Below are positions 8,129 to 16,634 of a DNA stretch of 38,252 nt, piece after piece. The DNA is from Corynebacterium kroppenstedtii (GTDB lineage: Bacteria; Actinomycetota; Actinomycetes; Mycobacteriales; Mycobacteriaceae). The stretch's first letter is position 1, and every line of letters starts with the position of its first letter. The translations under genes were made by a program, and so were the position numbers. Location of the stretch: NCBI RefSeq assembly GCF_003243515.1, contig NZ_QFRA01000018.1, positions 1-38,252 of the forward strand. Direction: 5' to 3'. The notes beneath the pieces were generated by a model. The model had not been told where the DNA came from and did not search any database. It was given only the letters and a program-made list of their open reading frames with translations.

Positions 8129-9500
8129 GATGCTGCGTTATGGCTTGTCTGGAGACAATGATCTTCACGACGACGGTGGCGAGGCTCTACTAGGCGATTG
8201 GTACATCTCCCCAGCTCCCAAGCTCTCTCCTACTTTTCCTTTATCGCCACAATCTGCTTCTGTGCCGTTATCGAAGCCATCGGGCGGAACTCCGTCGTTA
8301 ATCTCCACCGAGGACGAGCTGAAGAATGCCGCCGATGTGTTGGCAAATGGCCACGGCCCGCTCGCCGTCGATACTGAACGGGCGTCAGCTTACCGTTATG
8401 GCGATCGCGCCTTTCTTCTCCAACTGAAACGTGCTGGTAGCGGCCTATTTCTTGTCGACGCTGAAGCCTGCCGCTCCGATATGGGCCTCCTAGCTCCCAT
8501 CGTCAATCGACTAACGTGGATTATCCATTCTGCTCGGACCGACTTGCCTGCTCTTCTTGATATGGGGCTCACTCCTCATCGCCTTTTTGACACCGAACTG
8601 GGTGGCCGCATCGCTGGGCTGAAGAAGGTCAACTTGGGCGACATGGTGGATGGTTTAGTCGGCTACCGCTTGGCTAAAGAGCACGGGCATGAAAATTGGT
8701 CCCGACGGCCCCTTCCCGACGAATGGCTCGATTACGCGGCCCTGGACGTCGAATGCCTCCTTGAGCTTTCTACCGCTGTGGCTGGGTTGCTTTCGGAATT
8801 AGATCGTTTCGCGTGGTGGACCGAAGAGTGTGAATATATTCGCACGTCTACCTTGGCTGATGCCCCCTCAGTGGAACCTTCACTGAGGGTGAAGGGACTC
8901 AATAATCTGTCTACCCCTGCTCAACGTGAGCTTGCCTTTACCTTGTCACGCGAACGGGACCAGCGAGCGCGGGCGGTAGATCGCTCTCCTCATCGGGTGT
9001 TATCGAATTCTGACCTGATAGCGATTGCTCGGAAGAATCCTCGGACGATTCAAGAAATGATGGATGCGACACACTTCCGATCGATGCGAAACGCGCGCTC
9101 ATGGTGGAGCGTGATTCAAGGGGAACACGACAAGACCACAGCATCCCCATCAGGAACCGCGCGCTCTCATTGTGCAACCGACGACAACCGGGGACATCAC
9201 TCAGATACCCATTATGCGGGAGGACGGCGATTCCCCAATTCTGAACGCGGGCAGAAAGCTGAAGGACTGTATTCCCTGTGCTCAGAGGCCATCAATGTGG
9301 TGTCTGAACAAACCGGTATCCCCCATGAAGTGATTATCACCCCGCAGATAGTGAGGCTCATGGCGTGGCATTTTTCGTCGGAACCACAGGCCCATGCGAC
9401 GGATATCGACATGTTCTTCGCCCGACATGGGGTTCGACGGTGGCAACGACGGATTGTGTCCCCTGTGTGTGCCAACGCTCTTGGAGACCATAAACGCTAA
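8118..9500 (+). CDS. rnd: Ribonuclease D-like 3'-5' exonuclease with HRDC domain
   Basis: A 460-residue DEDD-superfamily nuclease for 3'-end processing of structured RNAs. Exo I is LAVDTERA (Asp and Glu ligands, about residue 85), Exo II is IIHSARTDLPALLDMG, and Exo III is YAALDVECLLEL with the YxxxD pattern, so all catalytic acids are present. An HRDC domain follows (LSRERDQRARAVDRSPHRVL, then LIAIARKNPRTIQEMM), and a C-terminal extension (about 345-460) is less conserved. I chose the TTG at 8118 because GAAGGAG lies 9 nt before it, inside the end of the DUF3000 gene; the ATG at 8130 has no spaced ribosome site. The reading frame starting at 7968 is an artefact inside DUF3000. Confidence 0.88.
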   Translation: MDSRMLRYGLSGDNDLHDDGGEALLGDWYISPAPKLSPTFPLSPQSASVPLSKPSGGTPSLISTEDELKNAADVLANGHGPLAVDTERASAYRYGDRAFLLQLKRAGSGLFLVDAEACRSDMGLLAPIVNRLTWIIHSARTDLPALLDMGLTPHRLFDTELGGRIAGLKKVNLGDMVDGLVGYRLAKEHGHENWSRRPLPDEWLDYAALDVECLLELSTAVAGLLSELDRFAWWTEECEYIRTSTLADAPSVEPSLRVKGLNNLSTPAQRELAFTLSRERDQRARAVDRSPHRVLSNSDLIAIARKNPRTIQEMMDATHFRSMRNARSWWSVIQGEHDKTTASPSGTARSHCATDDNRGHHSDTHYAGGRRFPNSERGQKAEGLYSLCSEAINVVSEQTGIPHEVIITPQIVRLMAWHFSSEPQAHATDIDMFFARHGVRRWQRRIVSPVCANALGDHKR

Positions 9501-9600
9501 ACACGGCGTGTCTGGCCACCGCGCAATTCACGGAGAACGCACAATCCACGGTCTCATTTTCTCCGCTTTCACCAGCACCAGGTCCGGGGCATTCGCGGAT

Positions 9601-10992
9601 CTACGACCTCTTGGTAAAAGCAGTGATGATCTCCATGTGATGGGTACCGGGGAACGCATCAATGACCCTCATGGAGGAAATCTCATAACCGTGGTCTAAC
9701 CAGGCCGCATAGTCACGAGCACCTGTCGCCGGATCGCAGGCGATGTGAACCACAGATTGGGGGTGCGCGGCGGCTATCTGACCAATCACCTTCGTGCCTG
9801 CACCTTTTCGCGGAGGATCAAGAACAACGAGGTCCACTCCTCCCTTGTTGTTTCGCCGGAGCGACGACCATGCGCGATCAACTCTGGAGGTCAGAAATCT
9901 GATCGACGACGGACTGAATGAGGGATCAGCCAGGGTGTTCAAACTACGTCGGCCCCACGTGCGCGCATTTTTATCAATCTCCACGGAATCAACAGGACCT
10001 CGTGTTTTTTCGGCCAAAATGTCGGCGAACAGCCCGATCCCACCGTATAAATCCCATGCAGCCCCACCATGAGCCTCGGGGAGGAGCTCACGAACAAGCT
10101 CGCGATACCGTGTCGGAGCACCACTATGGGCTTGCCAAAAGGCGGTTGGTGGAAGGACGAAGGTTCGACCCTCCGTGGAATGGGCAGCTCCCTCCGCAGC
10201 GCCATCGTTCTCAGCCGGGTTATTACTTGGTCCCGACGGAGTTGAGGCGGCATTATCGGATATCCGTTCAACGCAGTAGTTACCGCCCTCAATTACCGCG
10301 CTGCGCCCCCGTCGTCCACGACGAGACTCACGTGAACGTGTCTTACCGGATCGTTGTTTCGACGACGCACCACCATCTACTTCGACAATATGGCGGATCC
10401 CATTGGAATCGAGCGCAAGTATCGCTTCCGCGCCCGGAGTAAAACGCATGGCATCCAGGCCGTCCATCAAACCCGGCGCAGCTTGGGAACATACCGCATT
10501 TGTCACAACACGATGGCCGGACTTGACGCGGAGACCAGCGTGTCCTTCGTCGTCGACGGCCAGCCGCATTCTCGTACGCCACCCGCGATAGGGCGTCAAC
10601 GTCTCAAAGGTCGGTTCAACGTCGAAATGCCCAATCCGACGCATTTGATCTGCCGTGATGCTGGCTTTCACCTCAGCCGACTTATCGGGCGCAACCTCTA
10701 AAAAGTCACAGCAGCCAGCACCTTTCTCGGCGGCTGGACACGATATCGTTCCATCACCCCGTAGAGGCGAGCGGTGACCAATTGTTCGGGCTTCACCCCT
10801 CCACAGGGATGCTGAACTGTGCTCGGCATCAATATCGACGGCGACATCACGGTCGCCAGCTACGGCACCGTCGACAAAAACCACGTGATTGTCGACGCGA
10901 CCAATCCCCTGACCGCCATAAGCAAAATCGGTGATATCCATCGTGACATGTGATGGAACACCATCGTGTGGGTGATTCTCAGTGTGCGTCAC
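9601..10992 (-). CDS. TrmA/RumA-family RNA (uracil-C5) methyltransferase
   Basis: A 463-residue SAM-dependent RNA methyltransferase. An N-terminal TRAM domain (about 15-70, starting MDITDFAYGGQGIGRV) binds RNA. Cys residues in DGTISCPAAEKGAGCCDF resemble the Fe-S cluster region of RumA. The catalytic part has AWDLYGGIGLFADIL (SAM-binding), VVLDPPRKGAG, and VHIACDPATGARDYAAWL, whose Cys is the expected nucleophile. A basic, Arg/Ser-rich insertion (about 215-275) is unusual and may be an RNA-binding loop. The target (tRNA U54 or 23S rRNA) cannot be decided from sequence. It starts with GTG, preceded by GAGG at 9 nt, and converges with RNase D. Confidence 0.85.
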   Translation of the reverse strand: MTHTENHPHDGVPSHVTMDITDFAYGGQGIGRVDNHVVFVDGAVAGDRDVAVDIDAEHSSASLWRGEARTIGHRSPLRGDGTISCPAAEKGAGCCDFLEVAPDKSAEVKASITADQMRRIGHFDVEPTFETLTPYRGWRTRMRLAVDDEGHAGLRVKSGHRVVTNAVCSQAAPGLMDGLDAMRFTPGAEAILALDSNGIRHIVEVDGGASSKQRSGKTRSRESRRGRRGRSAVIEGGNYCVERISDNAASTPSGPSNNPAENDGAAEGAAHSTEGRTFVLPPTAFWQAHSGAPTRYRELVRELLPEAHGGAAWDLYGGIGLFADILAEKTRGPVDSVEIDKNARTWGRRSLNTLADPSFSPSSIRFLTSRVDRAWSSLRRNNKGGVDLVVLDPPRKGAGTKVIGQIAAAHPQSVVHIACDPATGARDYAAWLDHGYEISSMRVIDAFPGTHHMEIITAFTKRS

Positions 10993-11001
10993 TCGTCTAC
11001 C

Positions 11002-11694
11002 TCACTCGTCTGTATCGGACGCTGTTTCATCGATTTCGTCGATCGCGTCATCATCTTTGACTGCATCTGCCCTGCGTACCGCCCAAACGGTCACAACCAT
11101 GACGAGGATAGTGAGCGGCCACCCCATCGCAATCCTCGCGACGGCCAGGATGTTCGTCGTCGACGATCCGTAAAGATGATTCTGAACGAAGAACCGCGCC
11201 GCAAAAACACAGGCCCACGCAATGGTCGCAAGAACGAAATAACGGCGTTCCGACGTATTCTTACGCCATCGCATACCGCGACCATTGAGCCCGCGCCAGA
11301 TCACTCCCACAGCAGGCCAACCGACAAGGCAGGAGATAAAAAACACCAACCCCACAACAGCCGAGTACCAAATCCCGTACAGGAAGTAGCCTTTCGCGGA
11401 ACCGACGTACCACGCAATGGCCGCAGCGATAAGCACACCCATGACACCGGAGATAGCGGGCTGCATGTTTTCGTGCCGAACAAGGCGCCACACGCAAATC
11501 AGAAGTGAAACCGCTAGTGCGGAGATCAAAGCCGGAGTGAGTCCCCACCACGAATTCACCGGGACGAGAACAAGAATCGGCACAGTCGATGACACTAAAC
11601 CGGAAATCCCGCCCAGCTGTTTAAGAAGAGTCGGGCTATCACTCGAGGCCGACTGGTCTTGCTGTTTTATCTGGCGTCGGTCAGTACTTGTCAT
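11002..11694 (-). CDS. DUF3159 membrane protein
   Basis: A 230-residue integral membrane protein of the actinobacterial DUF3159 family, function unknown. About six hydrophobic segments follow the family opening LLKQLGGISGLVSSTVPILV, with GWPAVGVIWRGLNGRGMRWR as a conserved loop. The C-terminus is acidic. The start is ambiguous: ATGs at 11694, 11697 and 11718 all fall within the last codons of the upstream DUF3710 gene, so the two genes overlap and are probably translationally coupled. The frame open to 11982 is the shadow of DUF3710. It ends 10 bp before the methyltransferase start, so the three genes probably form one operon. Confidence 0.85.
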   Translation of the reverse strand: MTSTDRRQIKQQDQSASSDSPTLLKQLGGISGLVSSTVPILVLVPVNSWWGLTPALISALAVSLLICVWRLVRHENMQPAISGVMGVLIAAAIAWYVGSAKGYFLYGIWYSAVVGLVFFISCLVGWPAVGVIWRGLNGRGMRWRKNTSERRYFVLATIAWACVFAARFFVQNHLYGSSTTNILAVARIAMGWPLTILVMVVTVWAVRRADAVKDDDAIDEIDETASDTDE

Positions 11695-12640
11695 CATCTT
11701 CTTCACGGTCGAGCTCATCCATTGCGGACTCCATTCGCGCAGAGACCTCACCGCCAGTTGAATGACGACGACCAGCGCCCTCTGAATCAGCACCTTCCTG
11801 CCCCGCGTCGGATGATTCTTGGTTTCCGCCTGGGAAGCCCGCGGAATCGTCGGCAATATTCCCTGACGACGCTGCACTCTGCGGATTACCTTGTGCTTGC
11901 TGAGCCTCGGCGGCGCGCTGAGCCATTGCCTTCTGAAGCTCCTGAACCATGTCTTGAGGCAACGCGACAGGAAGCGTTTCACCGGCCGGCATTGGGCCGT
12001 CGCCTCGTTTCACAATGGTACGAGCGGCGATCCCACGCGTAAGGGCGACCAACTGATCGTGAGACTCCTCTGGTCCTACCGCCGTCAGACGGAGCATCCA
12101 CCCGGGCCCGTTGACGCCAATCATGTGCATCATTCCATGGGGCCCCACGCCGGTGATCTCTATTCCCCACGGACCAGACTCATGATGGGATTCGAGCCCA
12201 TCGTTAGTGATCTGCTGTTCAACCTCGTTCAGCTGTTCTTCCCACAGACCACCGGAACGAGGAGCAGCGAAAGCAACTGGCGTCACACGGCCATATGGGC
12301 TGGCAACGTGAACAGCGCGTGGCCCCTCCTGGCTAACCTCCACCTGGATCTCAGCCTCATGAGGGATCGGGACAAGAAGCGACCCCAGGTCAATGTCACC
12401 CTTGGCGAAGTCGCTGAAGTCAAAACGGTCGAGATCCTCGCGTCGAGAATCGAACGGACCCGATTCGCCCTCCATTGCATCGAACGTCGAATCTGAGGGC
12501 GCTGCCCCGGATAGGCCGTTATTGCTGGTGGTATCAGGTCCTTCATCACTAAATTCATTGCGTTCATCGCGTGAATTAGTGTGAAAATCCGATTCATTAG
12601 TTTCGTCGGGTTGCTTATTTTTCTTCCCAAAGGGCCACAT
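11681..12640 (-). CDS. DUF3710 family protein
   Basis: A 319-residue conserved actinobacterial protein of unknown function. It opens MWPFGKKNKQ, has an acidic disordered stretch (to about residue 75), then the conserved core: FDFSDFAKGDIDLGSLLVPI, WEEQLNEVEQQI, and GVNGPGWMLRLTAVGPEE. A long Ala/Gln/Gly-rich, charged tail follows (about 240-319). It is cytoplasmic. AAGGAG stands 7 nt before the ATG, a strong ribosome site. It overlaps DUF3159 and is the first gene of the DUF3710-DUF3159-methyltransferase group; dut lies 130 bp upstream in the same direction. Confidence 0.85.
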   Translation of the reverse strand: MWPFGKKNKQPDETNESDFHTNSRDERNEFSDEGPDTTSNNGLSGAAPSDSTFDAMEGESGPFDSRREDLDRFDFSDFAKGDIDLGSLLVPIPHEAEIQVEVSQEGPRAVHVASPYGRVTPVAFAAPRSGGLWEEQLNEVEQQITNDGLESHHESGPWGIEITGVGPHGMMHMIGVNGPGWMLRLTAVGPEESHDQLVALTRGIAARTIVKRGDGPMPAGETLPVALPQDMVQELQKAMAQRAAEAQQAQGNPQSAASSGNIADDSAGFPGGNQESSDAGQEGADSEGAGRRHSTGGEVSARMESAMDELDREEDDDKY

Positions 12641-12769
12641 AGGCAAACTCCTTACCAAGAATTCATGTCATGGCGGCATTGACGAGAGCGTGATCGCCTT
12701 ATTTTTCTGGGCACCGCTCTGAACTGCTCGTATTAATTACTCATTTTCTCTGCCTTGAACGTAAGGCCT

Positions 12770-13255
12770 CTACTGCTGCGATCGTAGAACATGATCTACG
12801 CCATCTGTAGCTCCAACGCCCGTAGATCCGTATCCGCCCTGGCCTCGTTCTGTCTCATCAAGATGGTCAACCTCGACGACGTCGCTCAGTACAACTTCCT
12901 GGACGACAAGCTGAGCAATCCGGTCCCCTCGTGAAATGGTGACCGCTTCATGCTGATCAAGGTTGATCAGACACACCTTGATTTCGCCGCGATAATCGGC
13001 ATCGATGGTGCCCGGGGTATTGACGATAGAAAGTCCCTTTTTTAGTGCTAACCCGGACCGGGGATGAATGAGCCCCACCGTCCCTACCGGTAAACCAATT
13101 GCGATACCAGTTCCGACCAGCTTCCGCTCACCTGGCTGGAGTACGACATCATCGGTCGACATCAAATCAATTCCCGCGTCGCTGGGATGAGCGCGTCGCG
13201 GAAGATCAAGGCCGGTATCTAGTCGTTGTACGCGAATACTGGGTGTCTTAGTCAC
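12770..13255 (-). CDS. dut: Deoxyuridine 5'-triphosphate nucleotidohydrolase
   Basis: A 161-residue trimeric-type dUTPase, which hydrolyses dUTP to dUMP and pyrophosphate to keep uracil out of DNA. All five motifs are visible in order: HPSDAGIDL, PRSGLALKKG, GTIDADYRGEIKV, RGDRIAQLVV and the C-terminal RGQGGYGSTG arm. Length is normal. The GTG start has no Shine-Dalgarno sequence; a TAGTCT -10 lies 6 nt before it on the minus strand, so the mRNA is probably leaderless. It is divergent from DUF3093, as in related genomes. Confidence 0.95.
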   Translation of the reverse strand: MTKTPSIRVQRLDTGLDLPRRAHPSDAGIDLMSTDDVVLQPGERKLVGTGIAIGLPVGTVGLIHPRSGLALKKGLSIVNTPGTIDADYRGEIKVCLINLDQHEAVTISRGDRIAQLVVQEVVLSDVVEVDHLDETERGQGGYGSTGVGATDGVDHVLRSQQ

Positions 13256-13261
13256 GTCTTT

Positions 13262-13267
13262 AGACTA
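13262..13267 (-). promoter_or_regulatory. -10 element of a leaderless dut transcript
   Basis: TAGTCT on the minus strand ends 6 nt before the GTG start of dut. A transcription start at or next to the GTG would give a leaderless mRNA, common in corynebacteria. Confidence 0.5.
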
Positions 13268-13348
13268 ACCGAGTGGCGGACGAACATAACCATTAGCGTT
13301 TGCGCCGACTCAGGTCATCGACTCGCCGCATTGACGTGGGTTACGAGC

Positions 13349-13477
13349 TTGGGTGATGCCATATTGTGGCTCATCTTCCCGTTATTACTGGTCATTGCCT
13401 TGTTCATCCGCATAAAGACACATCAAGACTTCACGATAAAAGCACAGGGGACGACGAAACCGCGAGTGAAAATATAG
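13349..13477 (+). CDS. Possible small single-span membrane protein
   Basis: A 42-43 codon frame encoding GDAILWLIFPLLLVIALFIR followed by a basic tail ending PRVKI. It has one convincing hydrophobic helix with positive residues after it. The only nearby in-frame starts are TTG (13349 or 13331), and none has a spaced ribosome site; the frame is open further upstream into the dut start. It sits in the dut-DUF3093 gap, where I know of no conserved gene, so it may be chance. Confidence 0.2.
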   Translation: MGDAILWLIFPLLLVIALFIRIKTHQDFTIKAQGTTKPRVKI

Positions 13478-13483
13478 GCACGC

Positions 13484-13489
13484 TAGACT
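13484..13489 (+). promoter_or_regulatory. -10 element of a leaderless DUF3093 transcript
   Basis: TAGACT ends 8 nt before the GTG start at 13498. AGGGAG lies between them but is too close to the GTG to act as a normal ribosome site. Confidence 0.5.
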
Positions 13490-13497
13490 AGGGAGCT

Positions 13498-14007
13498 GTG
13501 AATGAACAGCGTGATACTCCCTCACAGAAATCAACCCGCAGTGGCGACGTTCTGTACCGAGAGCGCCAGTGGATCCCGTTTTACTGGTGGGTTGCTGTTC
13601 TAGGCCTTGTTGTGCTGCTGTCCTACGAATTAGGACTCAATCGCCCCTGGTATTGGACACTCATCGGGGCGATCGTCTTCGGAGCGGCGGCGTTATGGTC
13701 CCTCATTTCCCTATCGGGGAACGTCATACGGGTTGAGAAAACGTCTCACGGGGAGCGCTGGCTCTATGTGGGACTAGCGAAACTTCCTGCGTCGGTAATT
13801 GAACGAACACTTGCCGTTCCTGCCACAGCAAAAAGCGCCGCTATGGGAAGGCAATTAGACCCGGAGGCTTATGTCGTTTCCCATGCCTGGGTGCCCGAGA
13901 TGGTGATGTTGGTGCTGAATGATCCGCATGATCCGACGCCATATTGGCTCATCAGCACTAAAGACCCCGACGCACTTCTCGAAGCGCTGGATCGTCCCAT
14001 CTACTAA
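13498..14007 (+). CDS. DUF3093 membrane protein
   Basis: A 169-residue actinobacterial DUF3093 protein of unknown function. Two transmembrane helices lie near residues 25-45 and 52-72 (WWVAVLGLVVLLSYELGL, then LIGAIVFGAAALWSLISL), followed by a soluble domain with RWLYVGLAKLPASVIE, AYVVSHAWVPEMVMLVLND and a closing WLISTKDPDALLEAL segment. The start is the GTG at 13498, with a TAGACT -10 just upstream. It is convergent with DUF4193 and divergent from dut, the neighbourhood this family has in Mycobacterium and Corynebacterium. Confidence 0.85.
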   Translation: MNEQRDTPSQKSTRSGDVLYRERQWIPFYWWVAVLGLVVLLSYELGLNRPWYWTLIGAIVFGAAALWSLISLSGNVIRVEKTSHGERWLYVGLAKLPASVIERTLAVPATAKSAAMGRQLDPEAYVVSHAWVPEMVMLVLNDPHDPTPYWLISTKDPDALLEALDRPIY

Positions 14008-14161
14008 GCGGTAGCGGGGCATAAACGACGGATCACGTTCAGGAATAACCGTTATTCACACAAGCGTGTGGGCATGCTGAGCCGTCAACTCAGCGCACCG
14101 TGGCTACAAAGCATGGTGGTAACAAAGTGCTACCGGTGACAGGTCTGTGAAAGGTCAGCGA

Positions 14162-14458
14162 CTAAGCGCAATCGCGGCACACCATCGTGCCGTCATTTTC
14201 GGTGTAGGCCAACCGATTCCTGTGCTGAACTAGGTAGCACACGCCACAGGTGAATTCGTCTGATTTCTTCGGCACAACATCGACCGAAATCTCTTCATTG
14301 GAATAGTCGAAATCAGGGAGATCGATAGGCTCAACGATGTCGCCATCGTCGGTATCGTCCACTGGTCCTTTTTTATTCTCAGCTGCTTGAAGTCCTTCAA
14401 GCGAGTCTGTGTCGAAATCTTGTCTGTCCCCACGAGGGGCGTCATAGTCCTTGGGCAT
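14162..14458 (-). CDS. DUF4193 zinc-ribbon protein
   Basis: A 98-residue conserved actinobacterial DUF4193 protein. An acidic N-terminal two-thirds (EPIDLPDFDYSNEEISVDV is the conserved stretch) is followed by a zinc ribbon with two CxxC pairs, CGVC and CRDC, the second almost at the C-terminus. Function is unknown; in this family it is small, acidic and cytoplasmic. The ATG at 14458 has GGAGG 9 nt upstream, which rules out the longer frame to 14503. Confidence 0.88.
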   Translation of the reverse strand: MPKDYDAPRGDRQDFDTDSLEGLQAAENKKGPVDDTDDGDIVEPIDLPDFDYSNEEISVDVVPKKSDEFTCGVCYLVQHRNRLAYTENDGTMVCRDCA

Positions 14459-14640
14459 GTCAAGCGACCTCCGAAATGATGAAACTGCCGGTCGGACGCG
14501 CACTTTAGACTAATTTCTTAGCATTGTCACGTACTACGCGGCCGCGCCATATTTCACGGGTCTGCTACATCCGGCTCAATTCACAAAACAGCTGTTCAGG
14601 GGGTATGCACCAACTGGAATTTAAAGAGGCGAGAGGGAGG

Positions 14641-14678
14641 GAATTTTGGCGTCCTCTACTCCCCCACCCCCAAAATTC
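14641..14678. other. Inverted repeat in the suhB-DUF4193 gap
   Basis: GAATTTTGG and CCAAAATTC form a perfect 9-bp stem around a 20-nt C-rich loop, in the 285-bp space between the suhB stop and the DUF4193 start, both on the minus strand. It may end suhB transcription. Confidence 0.35.
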
Positions 14679-14745
14679 GCTTACTAAAGCACAGCGCTTT
14701 CAGGTCATCTGACATGACACACTGAGACCGTCGTTACTTCGCGTA

Positions 14746-15729
14746 CTACTCAGACGGTATTGGGTCGAGTCCACCTGCTCGGGCTAACCCGTCCTTCAGC
14801 TCGTCAAAAAGCTCAGGATGGGCCACCATCAGTAACTCACCGTCACTCCCCGGGCTCGTCCGCTGAGGCACAGAAATGCGTGCACCGGCCTCACGAGCAA
14901 TAAGAACACCGGCCGCATAGTCCCACAAATTCAATCCATGCTCGTAGTGTGCATCAACACTGCCCTCTGCAACATGACATAAGTCCAGGGCCGCCGACCC
15001 CAGCCGCCTGATATCACGAACAATCTCAAGCATCGCGCTTACCACTGTCCCCTGCACGTACCGTCGAGAAGCTGTATAACCAAAGCCCGTAGACACGAGA
15101 GCGTGGGACAAATCGTGTTTACGCGATACCGACAGCTGCTTATCAGACGCGACGACGCGGGGCTCGGTGGTCTCGTGCTCCAAGGCCCCCTTCCGCACGT
15201 ATGCACCGCCGTCGCGTGAGGCGAAGTACGTTAAATCGTGCGCGACATCGACAACAACCCCTGCGATGGTTTCGCCATTCACCTGCGCAGCTAAGCTCAC
15301 CGAGTAAAAAGGTATCCCGTACAGGAAATTGACGGTGCCGTCGATCGGGTCGACAACCCATACAGTTCCTTCTTCAGGCAGTTCTCCGCCCGATTCCTCG
15401 CCAAACACGGTGTCGTTGGGCCGGACCGTCGACAATAATCGCCGGACTAATTGTTCGGTCGATGTATCTACTTCTGTCACCGGATCGTTATCGGATGACT
15501 TCGTAGCTACCGAAGCGGAGAGTTCAGCGATCTTTGCCCGCTGGTCACGCACATGTCGTCCTGCAGCAATGGCTACTGACAGGGCTACATTAAGCTCTGA
15601 GCTCGCTTCATCGGTCAACGTGGATGGGTTCGACGTGTTCGGATCTGCTAATTGTGGGTTGGCATCCAAAGGATCATTGGTGCTTTCGGCGTAGTTTTCT
15701 GGAGAACTCATACGAACCACGGTAACCAT
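14746..15729 (-). CDS. suhB: Inositol monophosphatase family protein
   Basis: A 327-residue Mg-dependent phosphatase of the inositol monophosphatase family; the actinobacterial member next to ppgK is called suhB and acts on inositol-1-phosphate. Metal-site motifs are present: DPVTEVDTSTE, FGEESGG, VWVVDPIDGTVNFLYGIPFY and, near the C-terminus, LWDYAAGVLIAREAGARIS. The ATG at 15729 is chosen because AAGGGG lies 5 nt before it; the frame is open to an ATG at 15840, only 38 bp from the divergent ppgK start, and an ATG at 15711 is a third option. Myo-inositol is needed for phosphatidylinositol and mycothiol in these bacteria. Confidence 0.87.
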   Translation of the reverse strand: MVTVVRMSSPENYAESTNDPLDANPQLADPNTSNPSTLTDEASSELNVALSVAIAAGRHVRDQRAKIAELSASVATKSSDNDPVTEVDTSTEQLVRRLLSTVRPNDTVFGEESGGELPEEGTVWVVDPIDGTVNFLYGIPFYSVSLAAQVNGETIAGVVVDVAHDLTYFASRDGGAYVRKGALEHETTEPRVVASDKQLSVSRKHDLSHALVSTGFGYTASRRYVQGTVVSAMLEIVRDIRRLGSAALDLCHVAEGSVDAHYEHGLNLWDYAAGVLIAREAGARISVPQRTSPGSDGELLMVAHPELFDELKDGLARAGGLDPIPSE

Positions 15730-15865
15730 TTTCGCCCCTTGCTGCAGCCCAGCACCCCGCAGTTCCACTGACGATGGCACATTGCAAGCCGCTATTTCCT
15801 CAGGCGAATACTCCGATAACGGCTCGATCGTCGAAATCATCCAGAGTTGCCGTCATAAAATCCGC

Positions 15866-15871
15866 TACTAT
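15866..15871 (+). promoter_or_regulatory. -10 element of a leaderless ppgK transcript
   Basis: TACTAT ends 7 nt before the ATG of ppgK at 15879, and no Shine-Dalgarno sequence lies between. A leaderless mRNA is likely. Confidence 0.5.
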
Positions 15872-15878
15872 CAAAGTT

Positions 15879-16634
15879 ATGAATAATTACGGCTTTGGTA
15901 TAGACGTCGGCGGAAGCGGAGTAAAAGGCGCAATTGTTGATCTCGATAACGGGACTTTCGTCGGAGAGCGAATCAAAATTCTTACACCAAAGCCGTCGAC
16001 TCCCGACGCTGTCGCTGACACATGCCGTCAGATCGTCGAGCAGGCAGAATGGACTGGCCCTGTCGGGATTACCATTCCCGCAATTGTGAAACAGCAACAA
16101 GCTCGTAGCGCGGCAAATATCGACAAATCATGGATTGATACCGACGTGTCGGAGCTCTTTCATCGCTATATTGGACCAACCCGCGATATCGCTGTCCTCA
16201 ATGACGCGGACGCTGCCGGAATAGCAGAGGTGGCCTACGGGAACCCTATTGCACGAAAAGGCTCGGTCATTTTCCTGACTTTTGGTACAGGAATCGGCTC
16301 CGCCTTGCTCATTAACGGGCAACTGTATCCCAATAGTGAGTTAGGTCATTTAAACATCGATGGTAAGGAAGCTGAACGACGCGCCTCCTCTGCTGTCAAA
16401 GAGCGCAAAGACTTGTCATATAAAGAATGGGCAAAACGCGTAGACCGAGTACTCAAAGAGTACGAAAAACTCTTTTTTCCCACGACGTTTGTGGCCGGGG
16501 GCGGCATATCACGCAAGCATGAAAAATGGATTCCACGATTGACATGCGAAACGACAGTCGTGCCCGCTGAGCTTCTCAACCGAGCCGGAATTGTAGGCGC
16601 GGCGATGGCAGCGCGTGACCATATTTGCCCATAA
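15879..16634 (+). CDS. ppgK: Polyphosphate glucokinase
   Basis: A 251-residue ROK-family kinase that phosphorylates glucose with polyphosphate or ATP. The phosphate loop is GIDVGGSGVKGAIVD near the N-terminus; FLTFGTGIGSALLINGQL and NSELGHLNIDG form the sugar and nucleotide sites; SYKEWAKRVDRVLKEYEKL and FFPTTFVAGGGISRKHEKW are typical of the actinobacterial polyphosphate-using branch. The ATG at 15879 fits the family N-terminus; the longer frame from 15774 overlaps suhB. The divergent suhB-ppgK arrangement and sigA downstream match Mycobacterium and Corynebacterium. Confidence 0.95.
   Translation: MNNYGFGIDVGGSGVKGAIVDLDNGTFVGERIKILTPKPSTPDAVADTCRQIVEQAEWTGPVGITIPAIVKQQQARSAANIDKSWIDTDVSELFHRYIGPTRDIAVLNDADAAGIAEVAYGNPIARKGSVIFLTFGTGIGSALLINGQLYPNSELGHLNIDGKEAERRASSAVKERKDLSYKEWAKRVDRVLKEYEKLFFPTTFVAGGGISRKHEKWIPRLTCETTVVPAELLNRAGIVGAAMAARDHICP

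Noticed and set aside
9918..10442. A 174-codon plus-strand frame opposite the RNA methyltransferase
   Set aside because: Shadow of a gene with complete motifs on the minus strand.
14052..14060. Single DnaA-box match TTATTCACA
   Set aside because: About one such match is expected by chance in a window of this size, and it is isolated.
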